Of a stretch of 64,000 nucleotides of DNA, positions 45,750-58,139 are shown one piece after another. The translations under genes and the position numbers were made by a program. This stretch comes from Progne subis subis (Eukaryota; Chordata; Aves; Passeriformes; Hirundinidae): contig JAKJHU010000046.1 of assembly GCA_022316685.1 (NCBI GenBank), positions 2,720,001 through 2,784,000 of the forward strand, in the 5' to 3' direction. The notes below the pieces were generated by a model, which saw nothing but the letters and a program-made list of their open reading frames with translations, was not told the DNA's origin and searched no databases. Each line of letters begins with the position of its first letter. Within the stretch, counting starts at the first letter, position 1.

Positions 45750-46230
45750 GGCTGGAGTGTTTTTGTCTGGGAGATGCCGCACCGGGGCACTCCTGCGTGC
45801 GGCTGCCTGCCGGAGGCCTGTCCCGCCTGCCAGCAGGGAGCGGGTGAGGGGCGCCGGCATTCCCGAGCCCGGCGGCCGCCGTCTGCCGGGAGGGCCTGAC
45901 CCCGGAGCGGAGGAGCGGCTCCTACCCGGCGGAGCGGGCGCTGCTGCCCGGGGCGGGGCGGGGCCGGCGGGCAGGGCGGGCTGGGGGCGGGCCGGGCCCG
46001 TCCCGGCCGGTGCGGGCGGCGGGGCTGTCGGAGGCAGCCGTGAGGTGCAGCGCGCACATGGGGACGCACCGCATCGTGCTCTCGGGCCCCGGGCCCTGGG
46101 GCTTCCGCCTGGTGGGCGGCCGCGACTTCGAGCAGCCCCTCGCCATCTCCCGGGTAGGGTGGGCGGCGGCGGGTGGTGCTGTGGGCGGCTGGGGTCGGCT
46201 CGGGCTGGCAGGTGGCACAACGGCAGAGCC
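45750..46230 (+). promoter_or_regulatory. PDLIM1: PDLIM1 CpG-island promoter
   Basis: A sharp change from AT-rich intergenic DNA to very GC- and CpG-rich sequence, covering the first PDLIM1 exon. Clustered GC boxes (gggcggggcgggg and gggggcggg) at 45,950-45,990 are Sp1/KLF-type sites just upstream of the ATG at 46058. There is no TATA box, as usual for this promoter class. The start site is probably around 45,960-46,030 (inferred). GC-rich sequence continues in patches to about 46,850. Confidence 0.85.
46058..46153 (+). CDS. PDLIM1: PDLIM1 exon 1 (PDZ domain, first part)
   Basis: ATG at 46058, donor CGG|GTAGGG, 96 nt, phase 0 end. It encodes [20 protein letters not shown] followed by [12 protein letters not shown]. 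Mammals have [20 protein letters not shown] and [18 protein letters not shown] is the carboxylate-binding loop of the PDZ domain in PDLIM/ALP-Enigma proteins, which bind alpha-actinin. The ATG was chosen by homology. Its context (cgcacATGG) has G at +4 but no purine at -3. The frame stays open upstream but is not conserved there. Confidence 0.97.
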
Positions 46231-49200
46231 GGGGCGGGAGGTGGGCTTGTCTTTTTCTCCCCCCTCTTTTTTAGTTTGTTCGGGTTTTTTATGTGTGCGG
46301 AGAAATCGGTGGTGGCGAACGCAGCCCCTTCACCTGTAGCAGACCGGGGTCTTTGCTTCCCACGGAGCCTCCCTCCTCAGCCTGTCCACAGGGACCCTGC
46401 AGGCAGTAGGAACCCCCTCAGCCCTGGTTCGGGTTTGGCAGCCCACCCTGTGGGAACCCGTCTGACCGGGGTGGACTGAATGCTCGCCTGCCTTTGCTTG
46501 CCCTGTATAGTTAAAAGCCTTTGTTTACAGAAGCCATATTAAGATGTATTTAGTCGTTTCTACCTGTCTCTCTTCGAAGTCCTTCTTGCCCCACCCCCCC
46601 CAAAGAGAAATTAGTTAGGAAATCGCAAAAATTTTGCATCGAAGCAGTTTTAGCGTTGAACATGGCTAAACACACCCGTCCTGTGCCCCAGCGTTCGGCT
46701 GTGAGACGCCGGTGCTCGCTGCCTCGCTGTCCTGTCCCCACCTGCACCCGCAGGTGCTCGGCCCGGCCGGGAGCTGGGCCCTGCCCCGCCGCGCCCGGCA
46801 GCCGCCGCGGCCACGGCCTCGTGTGTGGGGCCCGAGCCCCAGGCTCCTGTTCCCTCACCGTGGGGTGCTCTGCGCACACTCTTGTCGGGGCTGGCTGCAG
46901 GCCTCCCCTATGGGAAAAGGAATGAAGGAGTTGCTCCTCGTTCCAGCAATCCTTCGGCAAAACAGAGGCATCCAGGGAGCTGCTGTTAGCCGTGGGCTCC
47001 GGGGTCTGCCGGCATTGCACAATTTTGAAGTGCCCGCATGCCCCAGGTGAGGAAGGGCTGCGGGAAGTGGAATATGCCAGAACTTGAACTTACTCCCCTT
47101 AAAGAAGATGAGGATGGTCAGACTTGTGAATTTTATAAATGTCTCCTGCCATGGGGTCCCACCGCCTGAAGGAGCCCAGGTGCCACGGGGGAAGCTGCCA
47201 GCTGCAGGAAGGGAAGAGCTCACAAGTGCTGTTAAACCCACGGGAGGTGGGGGGCGAGTTATTAGTTTTCTGGTTAATCTCTTTCAATTACAGTACTAAT
47301 GCCTCGTTTTTCTAAAGCATTTTTGGGACATGAAAGCAGCTTTACTGTAAGGGAAGTGATATTTACTTCATTGTTATGGTAATTATTGCCATTTCCTTCC
47401 AGCAAAAGACTCTCAGGCAGAAGGGTGTCTAAAGCCCTACCTCACTGCTCTTACCTCTTTTTGGTCGCTTTTGTCAATGCTGATAGGCACATACCAAGGG
47501 ACATAGATCAGCAAAGCGGCAAAAATAACCACCTCATGAGAAATTGTGACCCTGGAGACTAAAATGTAATAAAATAGCCCTCTGATGGTGGTGACGTAAA
47601 TGCTGACAATTAGCAGCTCTTATCGGGGCTTTCTCTTGTGACCCCTCTGACACTTTTAATTTCCCCTCCCAGACTTCAAGTCATTAATCTTTCCTGTGGT
47701 TTGCTCGTAAGACTCCTGGATTTCTCTCCTGGACTCAGAAGTGAAATTCTTGGCAAGTCTTCCCCTTACCATGTAAAAAAAGATCTGATCCAGTTTTGAC
47801 TTGTTTTAAAACGTCTGTTCTTCCTTGTGTGATGACTTTACAGGGCTGTAACTTCGATATTCTTTCTTATTTTATTTGGTACCTGTGTTTTCACCAGAGA
47901 TCTTTCTGGTCACAGAGCCCTCCTTCCCTCACGGGATGGGGTGAGTTCTGGCCGTAGGACTGACATCTGCCAGGGGTTGTGAGGGCCTTGGTTTTGCTGT
48001 GGTGTGAGACTGGGGGGCTGCCTGAGGCCAGTGAGAGCGTGGGGAGGCTGTAACCTGTGGTAAGAGCGTTTCTCTGGGAGCATGGGAGGTTGCAGCTCTC
48101 CCTCCTCAGCAGTTCTGTGTTTGCTTTGTGCTGCAAGCAGGTGGGAGGTGGTGGGTGCACAGATGTGCTGGTGAGGAGTGCTGTTAGCCGGGCTGCACAG
48201 GGCAGGGCTGCCTGCCCTGGGCAGTGGGGAGCAGCAGCATCCTGACACTGAGAGCGCTGCAATTTGGGTGTGCTGTGTATAGGGTCAGTGCTGTCCCGTG
48301 GAGCCAGTTCAGCCTGTCCCAGTGATGCACTGATGGGATCACCATGCTGTTCCATCTGCTGGCATGGTGGGATGCCAGGGGAGACATCCATCCAGGCATA
48401 GACCTGAACTAGGGTGTCTCTCAGCTCTCTTTGAACCAGGTGCCTAAATTCAGCCTGCATTGCCTGCCAGGAGCTCATATTTGGCTTCTGGCACCATCAT
48501 CCTTGTGCTGTTAAGCTTTAGAGTTTATCTTGGTATTTATGGCCCTCATCACCATTGTGCCTCAGGCTCTTGCTAGTGGCTTTTGGCTTCTCAAGCTCCC
48601 CAGTCAGCTAGGGAGCAGCTGTACTAGAATGTAGTCGTGTTGGTGGAAGGCAGCCCTGTTTGGGTTGTTCTCCGGAGGAAGTTGTTGAAGCTTGGTGTTG
48701 CAGTCCTGGGTCCAAGAAGGACGAGGAGCATGGGAGCCACCAGAGCAGCCTGGCCTGACAGTGGCTGCATGGTACCAGTGTCTGGTTGTGTCTTAGGGGA
48801 TCAGCAGATGAAAGATTGTGGCATTTCCACAACTGCTCTTACCTTGTCTTTTGTCGCTGCCCTACCTCACTTCCTGCTAGAAATATGTGTTCAAAACTGC
48901 TTCAGGCTCAAATACATCACGAGCATCTTGTGAGAGCACTTCTGGTTTCTTGGTTGTGTTGGACTCGTCTTCCTGGTGAGAGCTGAGTATGGGAATTTCA
49001 CAAGTGCTGCTTATGAGACTTTATTGTGGAGTTTGCCATCTCTTTAGGACAAATGCCTCACAGATGTTTCTGGCTTACATTTCTTTTTGAAACTGTAGGG
49101 TTCTGTTGGACACTTTACTGCCCAAGAACCCCAAACTTGTGTTGATCAGGGTAATGAGCCGTGTGCCAAAGCCTGCTGGATTGCCCTACAGGAGTAGGAA

Positions 49201-52200
49201 AGGCCCTTGTCTTTACTGCTCTTTGTGTGGTACCCTGCAGTGAGTCAGTGGGAGTAGAATTTGAGAAAAGTTCTTTCTCAGATATTAATGGACAAAATAC
49301 ATACAGGATAATAGTTTTTGTAGAAGTGACCTATGCACAGGGTAGTTTCCAGTTAAATCCCATTGAGGCTGGGAGCTGATGGAGGAAGCAAGCAGCACGT
49401 TGTATAAGCAGACGCTGGTGACGTGGAGCTGTCTGAAAAGCACTGCAGTTGACAGACCTCATCCCCCTTCATTCCTCAGGTAACATGAGCTGTTGCCTGT
49501 TTGGTTGCATTTGATTTTGATAAACATTGAGGCTTTTTGTTTCCAGCTGAATACATGGAACTGTCTGATAAACCTTATTATTGAGATGATTTTTGTGGTT
49601 TGTGGTAGTGATCTTGAACATCTGACCCAAAATATGGGCAGAGCAGATGTTTGCTGTTTTGTCGTGTCAAAAACCTCCCAGCCCCATTGAGGATGGGTGT
49701 CTCTCAGAGTCTGTAAAACTGGACATTTTAGTATAAAACCAGTTTTCCAATGAAAAAAGGGTTTCAAGACAGACCACTTATGCAAGTACATTAAGAAGAT
49801 GAAATCCCAACATGATGCTTGTTGCTGATTTTGACTGCTGTAGCATGAATTCATCCCTGCTCAGTCTGATATTTTATCTATTCATGGTATTTTAAAAACT
49901 CAAAATATATATAAAATAAAGAATTCGATCATAACTGGGTGTTTGAATGTGTTAGTTTTCTTTTTAAGCATGGCCCTCTGAAACAGCTTTATAAATTTAA
50001 AACTTGATTTAGTGGTAAAACTGGACTCGATGGTCTGAAATCAAGCATGGGACTGCATCCTGTGGTGTGGAAAGATACCAGGTTTAGCTTTGGTACGAGC
50101 TGATGCCCTTACCCTGTCAGCCAGTCACCCTTGTAGGAAGAAGCTGAGCAAAGGCATCCTGGAGCCAGCGGTGAGGGAGAGCCCTAGCCCTGCTGGTACT
50201 GGTCACGCTGCCAGTGGGCATCCCTTGATGGAATGGGTGCGGGGGGTCCTCCCCCTGGTGCCTGCCAGGGCTCAGCCGAGCGGCACGAGTGACTGCCCTG
50301 GGAGCTGGGCTCCAGCCTCTTCCCCAGCTGCAGAGAGACTCTTACTCTGGCTGCAGGTTATTTTTCTGAGACATGAGGGCTGGGGCTTTCCAGGCAGCCC
50401 TCTGCTCCCAGAGTGGAACCTTTTGGCCTTCCCTCTGACAACGGAAACACGGTGTGTGGTGGATGTGATAGGATTTAGGGTTGGGCTGGCTTTCCCCCTC
50501 AGCCCGGAAAGCCCTGGCTGGTCCTCACCGTGCATCTACGTCTGCGGTTCCTCTGCCACGCTCTCCAGCTCTTGTGCCCGTGACTGCACATCTCAGCGTT
50601 GTTCTGGGGTCTCTTCTGAAGCTGGCAGAGGGAGGCAGCTGGGGAAAGCTGCTGGGCTTTACAGCAAGCTGAAGGTGGCTTTGTGTTTCCTGCTGGGATG
50701 TTTACCTGCTGTGGGCGGGATGGGGGCTGTGGCAGCAGCAGCCCTGCTGTGCCACGCCAGGCAGAGCTGCTCCAGAACTCCACAGCTGATAAGGGCCTGT
50801 GGAACCCTGGTCATTAGTCATTAGAACCCCTGCTAAGAGCTTCTGGCCCTGCAGAAGTGGCTGGGCTGCGGTTTGGAGGATGGCAGGATGCGTTGTGCCT
50901 TAGCTTGGAGGGAGTCCTGTCTGCTGTGTCAGAGCAACTGGGTGTGAAGAGAGAGGTTGTGTCCCTACAGACTTTGAAATCAACATCAATCCTGGCAGTT
51001 TCCTGAGCAGCTGCTGGAAAACCCTGTGCTTCAAATGTACCAGTGGCTGCTGAGAAGAGGAAAAGACTTTTCTGATCTCCCTGACTGCCAGGGTTTGGAT
51101 GAAAAGAAATCTTCCTTAGTTGTAGCAAGGGCCAAGCAGCAAAGAGCTGTTTCTGGGTGTAAAGGCAAAGAGCTTTGGGGCACAGGACAGGATTGATCTT
51201 TTCCAGTCTGGTTTCCTGAGTCTGGGGGGGCACTTTTACCTTGAAAAATACTTTTACAGATTTTGGGGATGCTAATCAAATGCCTTTTACCAGAGCTATA
51301 TGCAGGAGCAATACTCTTGTCTTTTGTAGGAGCCAGGATTGTCTTTTCCTCAGTTCACATATTCAGACTAATTTGTCATTGGTTATGTAGCAGCTTGATG
51401 TCACCCAAACTTTAGAGTTTCCTTTTCTCTGTACCTCTTCTTTGCAACCAGTATAATCTTTTATGATGATGTCTGACCCACCTTGTTCTGGGCAAGTTCC
51501 CCAAAGAGCCTAAAGAGGGAACTCTACATTTGGAGAGAATTTACCTGCCTCAGCATTATGTGAGAGCTTTAAGCCCTAGAACTTTAGGTGACAAAAGCAA
51601 ATGTTGGACATCTTGGGAGGAAGAAAGTTCTTCTTGTTCTCAGATGTCTAGTTATGTATTGCTGTAGGCTCCTTGGTACCTTTCACCCTCAAAAATCACT
51701 TTGTCCATCAAGAAATGTATATGCTATGTAAAATGAATTAGATTTGAAGGGTGCAGTATCAAAATAACAGGAGATTTTTTTTTTTCCCCAGTATAAACAG
51801 GGAAATTATTATAGCCCTAAACTGCATAAATAATTGATGTTGTTCTGGACTACAGTATCTTAGATGGTTGCTGATTACTGGATGTGTGGATGTATTTAGA
51901 GTATGAAATAAACCATCTGGAAAGAGTCAGCTGGTTTTGAGGCCTTGTAAGAAATCTCTTGTTTGTTTTAATGTGGAACGTGTTGCAAAAGAAGGTGTAA
52001 GGCTGAGTATCTCCTTGATCACCATCTGAGCATCTGTCTGAGCAAATCGTCTCACCCATGTCTTTTTATACCATCTCACTGAAGTCATCTCTCTGTGCTG
52101 GGTCCGATGCCTTCTCCTTTCCGTGTTGACAGGGCTCCTCTGGCTGTCAGGGTAGGGCTTGAAGGCCGGCAGGAGGGTGAGGGCTGGGCTGCCAGAGGAG

Positions 52201-55200
52201 CTTGTGCTGTGGAAGCCCAGATGCCACGGGGGTGGGCTGATGCTCAGGGGTTTCACTGGCCAGAGGTATGACCCCCTTCTCCTTCTTGTCCCCTGGTGAT
52301 GGTGTGACCTGGGCCAGCACAGAGCAGCAGTGAGGCTTGGGCTGCAGCCTTGCAGGACTGTAACGGTGCAGGGAACAGGAGCAGCGTGGAAGGGAACTTT
52401 TCTGGAGCCAGTCGTAAGGCATATCGTTCCCACTCCCCTAAAGAGAAGGGGTAGGGAATGTGCTTGTCTGAATTTTCTCATAGCCTCTGATCTCTGCTGA
52501 CCCAGCTGCATGCTTTTGCTGGGAGAAACTTCGACTGCTTAGCATAATACTCCAGTCCTGAGGACATTACTCATGGTAAAAGAGCAGTGTGTGTGGGTGG
52601 GGAGGATTAAACTGAATGTCAGAGATGTCTGGTTGTCACTAGTGGCCTTGGAAGTATGTTGCTTCATGTCTGTTCTTTCCAGCAACGACCCAGCTGGGTT
52701 TTCCTCTCAAACACACACATAGGTGCAGTTTCTCCAGATCTTTTTCTTGGCTGATGTTAATTTTCTCGTTCCTTATCTCTTCATCACTTCTTGCAATGTG
52801 TTTAGGTGTGGACCGATGAGTGGTGCCAGAGGCTGCAGGGTCTGTGAGAAACTGTGAAGAGCTGACAGAGTGAGCATGTAGGGCGCCGGAACGGATGAGG
52901 GGAGAAGGCCAGAAAAAATTGAATGAATTTTAGACCCACCCATCTATTTTGACGCACTTGGAGCTGAGTTATGCTGCTTTTCATAAAAATGCCTCCCGCC
53001 CTTTCTCCCTCTCATTTACTGTGGGCCTCAGCTTCCCTCTGTATACCCCTGCTGCCTCTTAGATCCACCCTTGCAGGAGGGAAAAAGGCACCATATACCC
53101 GTGTCCAGGGACTGCAGAGCTTGTTAGGTAGCATGTATGGAGGGAATTACATCAAATATAAAATGTGGTTGTGTTTGGCAAGCTCTGGAGAGACAGAAGT
53201 TTTATGAAGAGGTTCTGGGAGCTGAATAAGCAGCCAAATGTTTCTCCCGGTGCTAAATCAAAGTGTTTTCTATTGCAAATACACTTGCCCAAAGACTTTC
53301 TGAAGACTTGATATTTCATAGCACTTTCTTTGCTGCTTGGCCACTAGTGCAAGCAGATAATAAATAATAATAATAAGCAAGCAAACTGCCTGGGGGATGG
53401 TCAGTTGAGCTTTGTAAAGTCCTGGTAGTGTTGGCAAGGTGCAGCCCAAAGTGTGTGTGCAAGGGGGCACATGTGCACAAAGCTTCACTTTGTAGTATAA
53501 GAAAGTAATGTCGTTTTTTCTTCTGTCCAAATCAATCCTGAATCTGTGGGGTGTCTTTTAAAAAAGGGGGTCCAAGCCTGTAACTGGTCTAAACTGTTAC
53601 CTACTACATTGAGTTTTGCATGAATAAAGAGTGCACAATGAAACCCACGGACTGTGGGGATTATTTGTTTCTTCCATATGCTGGTGCATGTGTCTGAGCT
53701 GGTATCAAGGACATCGTTTGATGTGTCTGGTTGTAAGTATCTAGATTAATTCTATAGTAGCCCAGACTTCTTACGCAGCACACCACCCAAACAGAACATC
53801 ACTCTGGGACCTATTTTGGACACAGTACGAATCAGTGCTGCTCTGCCTATCTCAGCATTGTCTGTTCAACAGCAAAATGACCTAATGGCAGTGTTACCCA
53901 ATTGCCTGTGAGCAGTCACCTCAAGGTAGAGCATGGCTCCTTTCCAAAGAAGCCTTTGGGCATGATGTTATAAGGTGTGCAGCGCTTTACTCACCCAACC
54001 GTGGTGTCCCTGGAACGGGGAGGTTCCTGGTGCCTAGTGAGTCTGCCCATGTTGCCATCTGCTCAGCCCCAGGGGAGGAAGCCCAAACCAAGTCAGGGAG
54101 CTCTTTTGAAGAACATAAGACTATACCTTTGCACAAGCTGTAATTTGTGCCAGTTGTGTTTGCCGGTTTCTTTCCTTGCAGCGTCCTTCAGCCTTTCTTG
54201 CCTATCCATGCAGGAGTGCAGCTCTGTCCTCAATACTGCATCACCCACCTGTACAAGGTGTGCAAGGCACTGCCTGCCGTTCGCTTGGCTCCTGCTGGTC
54301 TCAGCTGTGTGCTCAGTCAAGAGCGAAGAGAGGCTGGGGCAAAGCCTTAGATCATCTGAGAGCAGGAGCAGAGCAGTTTCAGGTGCAATATTTAGTGGAT
54401 CCCTGCTAGCCTGAAGCTTTTGTTCATTTTTGGAGTAATTTTGTGTAAGCTGGCTGATAGCTGCCAGTGCTCTGAGCATCTCTGCCTGCTTTCTCCCTAG
54501 CCACGTGCCTGCCCCTGCTGCTTCCCGTGGACCAGGCAGGGATGTGACAAAAATAAAAACAGTAAAATGTCACAGTGGCAGCTCTGTGCTCCTCACTGAA
54601 TAACAGAAACGCCTTTCACTTGACAGCACTGAGATAAGCCCAGACCTTACTGTGAGGGGGGAAGGGAACGTTATTGGTAGCTATAAATCATCCTAAAAGG
54701 ATGGGGGGTGAGTTCCCTCCATACCCTGCCCTTGTGCAGACGTGTTTGCTGTGAGCAGTCCTGGCAGATGGTATGGGTTGGATGTTGAAGGCAGCAGTTT
54801 GTGGAAGGTTGCATTTCAGGGCAAGATATTTCCAAATGTGAAAAAGCTGTATTTTAAAATGTGTTTACTTTTAGCAGATACACTTCTGGTTTTTATTTTT
54901 GTGCAACCTTGTAGTTTGTTCTTAGGGGAGAGGATTATGTGAGTACCTGAGTGGATGGAATAGCCCTTGTGCTAGCAGTGGCTTTTATCTGATGGAGAAG
55001 AGCACTCACATTTCAAATTCCTCTGAAGTGGACACGGAAGGGAACTGACACCACAAGCACTGGGAATGCACTGAGATGTCACTGTGAATGCCAGCTGCTC
55101 TTCCTGGTGACTCTTGGGGATTCCTCAGGAGGCTTCAATATTTCAGTGTCCCTGGCTGCTGTGGCTTAGGTGTTCCTGGTGATACATGATTGTTTCTACC

Positions 55201-57987
55201 AGCCTATCACATATTGTATAATTATCAGTCTTGAAATGCAAGCTGTATGGCTGAGTCTCCAGCAGTGTTCCAGTGCTGGCATTAATCCACTGTTGTTCTT
55301 GACCCTTTGGCAGGTTGTCTGATTGAAAATGAATCATGGTAATAGTGTACTGATCTTGGTGTTCTTACAGGGGTGAGTAATGTGCCTCTCTCCATCCTTT
55401 AGCAGCAGAGGAAATAAAAGGCCCCAAGAAACTAAGTGACTCAGTTAAGGTCCAGAGACCAGGAGAGGACCCACACTGTGTTTTCTGCAGGCTCCTTTTG
55501 TTCTAATGATAGCCTCAGGGATGTGTTTAATGATTTTTATAATGACAGCTCCCTATCTGGTGGGACTATAGGCAGCTATCAGTGCTCAGGATTTCTTTAG
55601 AGCTGTGAACTGTCCGTATGTGCAGGTTTTGGCTGGGGTAGAATTGTTCACAGTGCCTGGTAAGGGGCTGTGTTTTGGATTTGTGCTGAGCACAGGGTTG
55701 ATAATTCAGAGATGTTTTTGTTATTGCTGACAGGGCTTACACAGAGCCAAAGACTTTTCTGCTTTTTTCATTGCCATGCCAATGAGGAGTCTGGGGATGC
55801 ATGGGAGGCTGAGAGGAGACGCAGCTGGGACAGCTGACTCCAACTGACCAAAGGCCACATGACATCATGCCCAGTATGTAAAGAGGGGGAAGAGGTTTGG
55901 AGTGATGTTGTTTGTCTTCCTAAATAACCATTACACATGATGGAGCCCTGTTCTCCTGGAGATGGCTGAACACCTGCCTGTCCGTGGGAAGCAGTGAATT
56001 AATTCTTTGTTTTGCTTTGCTTGTGTGTGTGTGGCATTTGCTTTCCCTGTTAAACTGTCTGTATCTCAAACCAGAAATTCTTTCGCTTCTATTCTCCCAG
56101 TTCTCTCCCTGGCCCTGCAGGTGGGGGAGTGGGTGAGCAGCTGAGTGGGGCTTGGCTGCTGCCTGGGGTTGAAGCAGACACCCTGTCACAGGGTTTACAG
56201 GAGGCACTCTCAAGGCAATGAGTCTGGTGGAGCAGCAGCAGATTGCATTAAATGCCCTCGATAGGTCATTGGTCAGCTGAGGGCTGCAGCTTGGCAGGTG
56301 ATGATCTTCACATTTAAATCAGATTTTCTGTGTCCATATGGTGCTTTGTCTGGTATTTTCATCAGCACTTCTGTCAGTTCAGAGACTGCTTGCAGCATTC
56401 AAAGTGGTGCAGGTAGGCATTCGCTATTGGTTGATGCATCTGACACTCTTTGGATTAACGCTGAGCACCTTGGTCTGCTTGGACATCTGTGAACCACATC
56501 TGTGTCCTTCCTTTTTCCATGGAGCACTTTGCTAGTAGAGAGGTGAAAAAAGAACATCTTGTGATTTTTCTTCTGGCTGGGGAAAATAGCCCAGTACAGC
56601 TGTGAGGAGATACGCTGAACAGCTTCAGATTTGACCCGAGGTAAACAGTGATTGCTGCTAATGTGTGACACCCCTAGAAGGGGAACATTCCCTGGGGGCA
56701 ATGATTTGCCAACCAAACCCTAGTTAGGAGTGATCTCTGAATCTTGTGAATGGTATTTATGTCTGAAAGCTCTGCTGGGTTTGCTCAGCTGCTTTCCAGC
56801 ATGCTGAAACTTAGCATGAATGTGTAGAACGAATACCAGTTGCAATGGACTCATAAATGAGTAATGTCTCAGCTGCAAGGCATGTTTTAATCTGTACTCA
56901 TGTCTGGGAGCAGTCCACCCTTCTCATTTCCTCTGCCTATTCAATAATGGACGAAAGCCCGTAGAAATTGTTACACTCCTTTTACAAACTCATTAAAACT
57001 GCGAAAAATCTTATGTAGTGTTTGCAAAGCCACAAACATGATGTTACTCACCCTCTGCCCAGCCAATAATTTTGTCCCAAAGAGGTCTCAGTTGTTAAGA
57101 GGACAACTCTTTAAAAGAAGTAGGGTAAAATGAAGAAGCCATTTAGTTGATTTGCTTGAAAATGCCAAGTTTTAGTTGAGACCTTTTTCGTGAGGAGTGT
57201 CGTGCTGATGGCATTGCTGCATTGTGCTTTCTGTCTGGGACCATATGGAGAGGAGAGGGAGATGCAATATGGCAGAAGGTATCAAAGGTGAGCTGTAGTC
57301 AGGCAGGGGATTTGTGCTTCTTTTTCAGACGCTGTTTTATTGACAGCTTGTGGTTTAAAGATGAAGTTTCTGATGCCTTTGTCCCTTCCAGTCTGCGTAG
57401 ATCACACGCTGCTTCAAGATTGAGCTTGCTAAAGTCACTAAATGTGTGTTGTACCCATTCCTGGGAAAAAACACATTATTACAACAAAAGAAGCAATCCA
57501 AAATCTTGAGCCCAAACCTTTCATTCAAGGAAGAAAACAAATAAGATTGTAATGCAGGCAAAGCTGTTGGTGATTGGCATTGGTATTGTACTGACTCTGA
57601 TGCTCTTTTCTGTCACCTCTGTTCTTAGAGACTTGGACTTCTGTCTGTCCTCAGCACCTTCTGTTTCAGAGAGCACTTCTCTGTCCAGGGAAGAACAGTT
57701 GCTTTCTGTATGATCTTGCTCTTTAACATGAGAATTGTCTTGAGTGAAAAATACCATTTCTGTTATTTACCTGTTGTCCTCTCTCCATATTTCTACCTGT
57801 GGATGCCAAAACAAAATCCCCTATCTAAAAGACCTAAATAGATTTCTGCTGAGAATTTACTTTCTTTAACTTCTTTTCTTCCAGGTACCAGTGAGAAAAA
57901 AACCACAACTTCTCCAACTCTTTTTCAAATGTTGCTATGAAAATCTCCTACCTGGGAAGTCCATTCACTCTTTTTGTTTTCTCTTAG
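46154..57987 (+). other. PDLIM1: PDLIM1 intron 1
   Basis: An 11.8-kb first intron. It holds a second GC-rich patch at 46,690-46,850, a CRE-type TGACGTAA at 47592-47599, and a solo retroviral LTR at about 55,619-56,190. GC-rich parts near 47.9-48.5, 50.1-50.8 and 51.9-52.5 kb give long frames on both strands (up to 244 codons). These have no recognisable domains, so I treat them as chance. No alternative first exon was recognised. Confidence 0.6.
55619..56190 (+). mobile_element. Solo LTR of an avian endogenous retrovirus (ERVL-like)
   Basis: About 570 bp starting near TG (ggttttggctgggg) and ending near CA (gacaccctgtcaca). The sequence follows a dispersed neoavian ERV LTR that I recognise by phrases: ggggctgtgttttggatttg, acagctgactccaactgacc, gatggagccctgttctcctg, gagatggctgaacacctgcc and attctttgttttgctttgct. 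It shows a decayed TATA-like gtatgtaaag (55874-55883), a CRE-like TGACATCA (55860-55867) and ttaaactg near the polyadenylation position. There is no internal gag-pol sequence next to it and no clear target-site duplication, so it is an old solo LTR. The ERVL class is from memory. Confidence 0.85.
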
Positions 57988-58139
57988 GTGACTCCAGGCA
58001 GCAAAGCTGCAATAGCCAACTTGTGTATAGGAGACCAGATCATAGCCATTGATGGAGTGAACACAGATAACATGACGCACCTTGAGGCACAAAACAAAAT
58101 CAAGGGTTGCACTGATGAGCTGACTCTGACAGTCAGCAG
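57988..58139 (+). CDS. PDLIM1: PDLIM1 exon 2 (rest of PDZ domain)
   Basis: The acceptor is GTTTTCTCTTAG and the donor is AG|GTACGT. The exon is 152 nt, phase 0 to 2. It encodes [20 protein letters not shown], then [20 protein letters not shown], then [10 protein letters not shown]. Mammals have [20 protein letters not shown] and [20 protein letters not shown]. It completes the PDZ fold, so exons 1 and 2 together form one PDZ domain of about 83 residues. Confidence 0.98.

Noticed and set aside
45742..46479. 245-codon + strand frame and 165-codon minus-strand frame over the PDLIM1 promoter
   Set aside because: GC- and CpG-rich DNA lacks stop codons. The frames overlap the PDLIM1 first exon in other frames and encode Gly/Ala/Arg/Pro-rich low-complexity text.
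47891..48478. 195-codon minus-strand frame
   Set aside because: No domain is recognisable, and a second minus-strand frame of similar quality overlaps it. Most likely chance.
50090..50824. 244-codon open frame in PDLIM1 intron 1
   Set aside because: GC-rich intron, no recognisable domain, no ATG context or splice support, and competing frames on the other strand.
51927..52511. 194-codon minus-strand frame
   Set aside because: No family resemblance. The composition follows local GC content, and no promoter, splice or polyadenylation pattern is visible.
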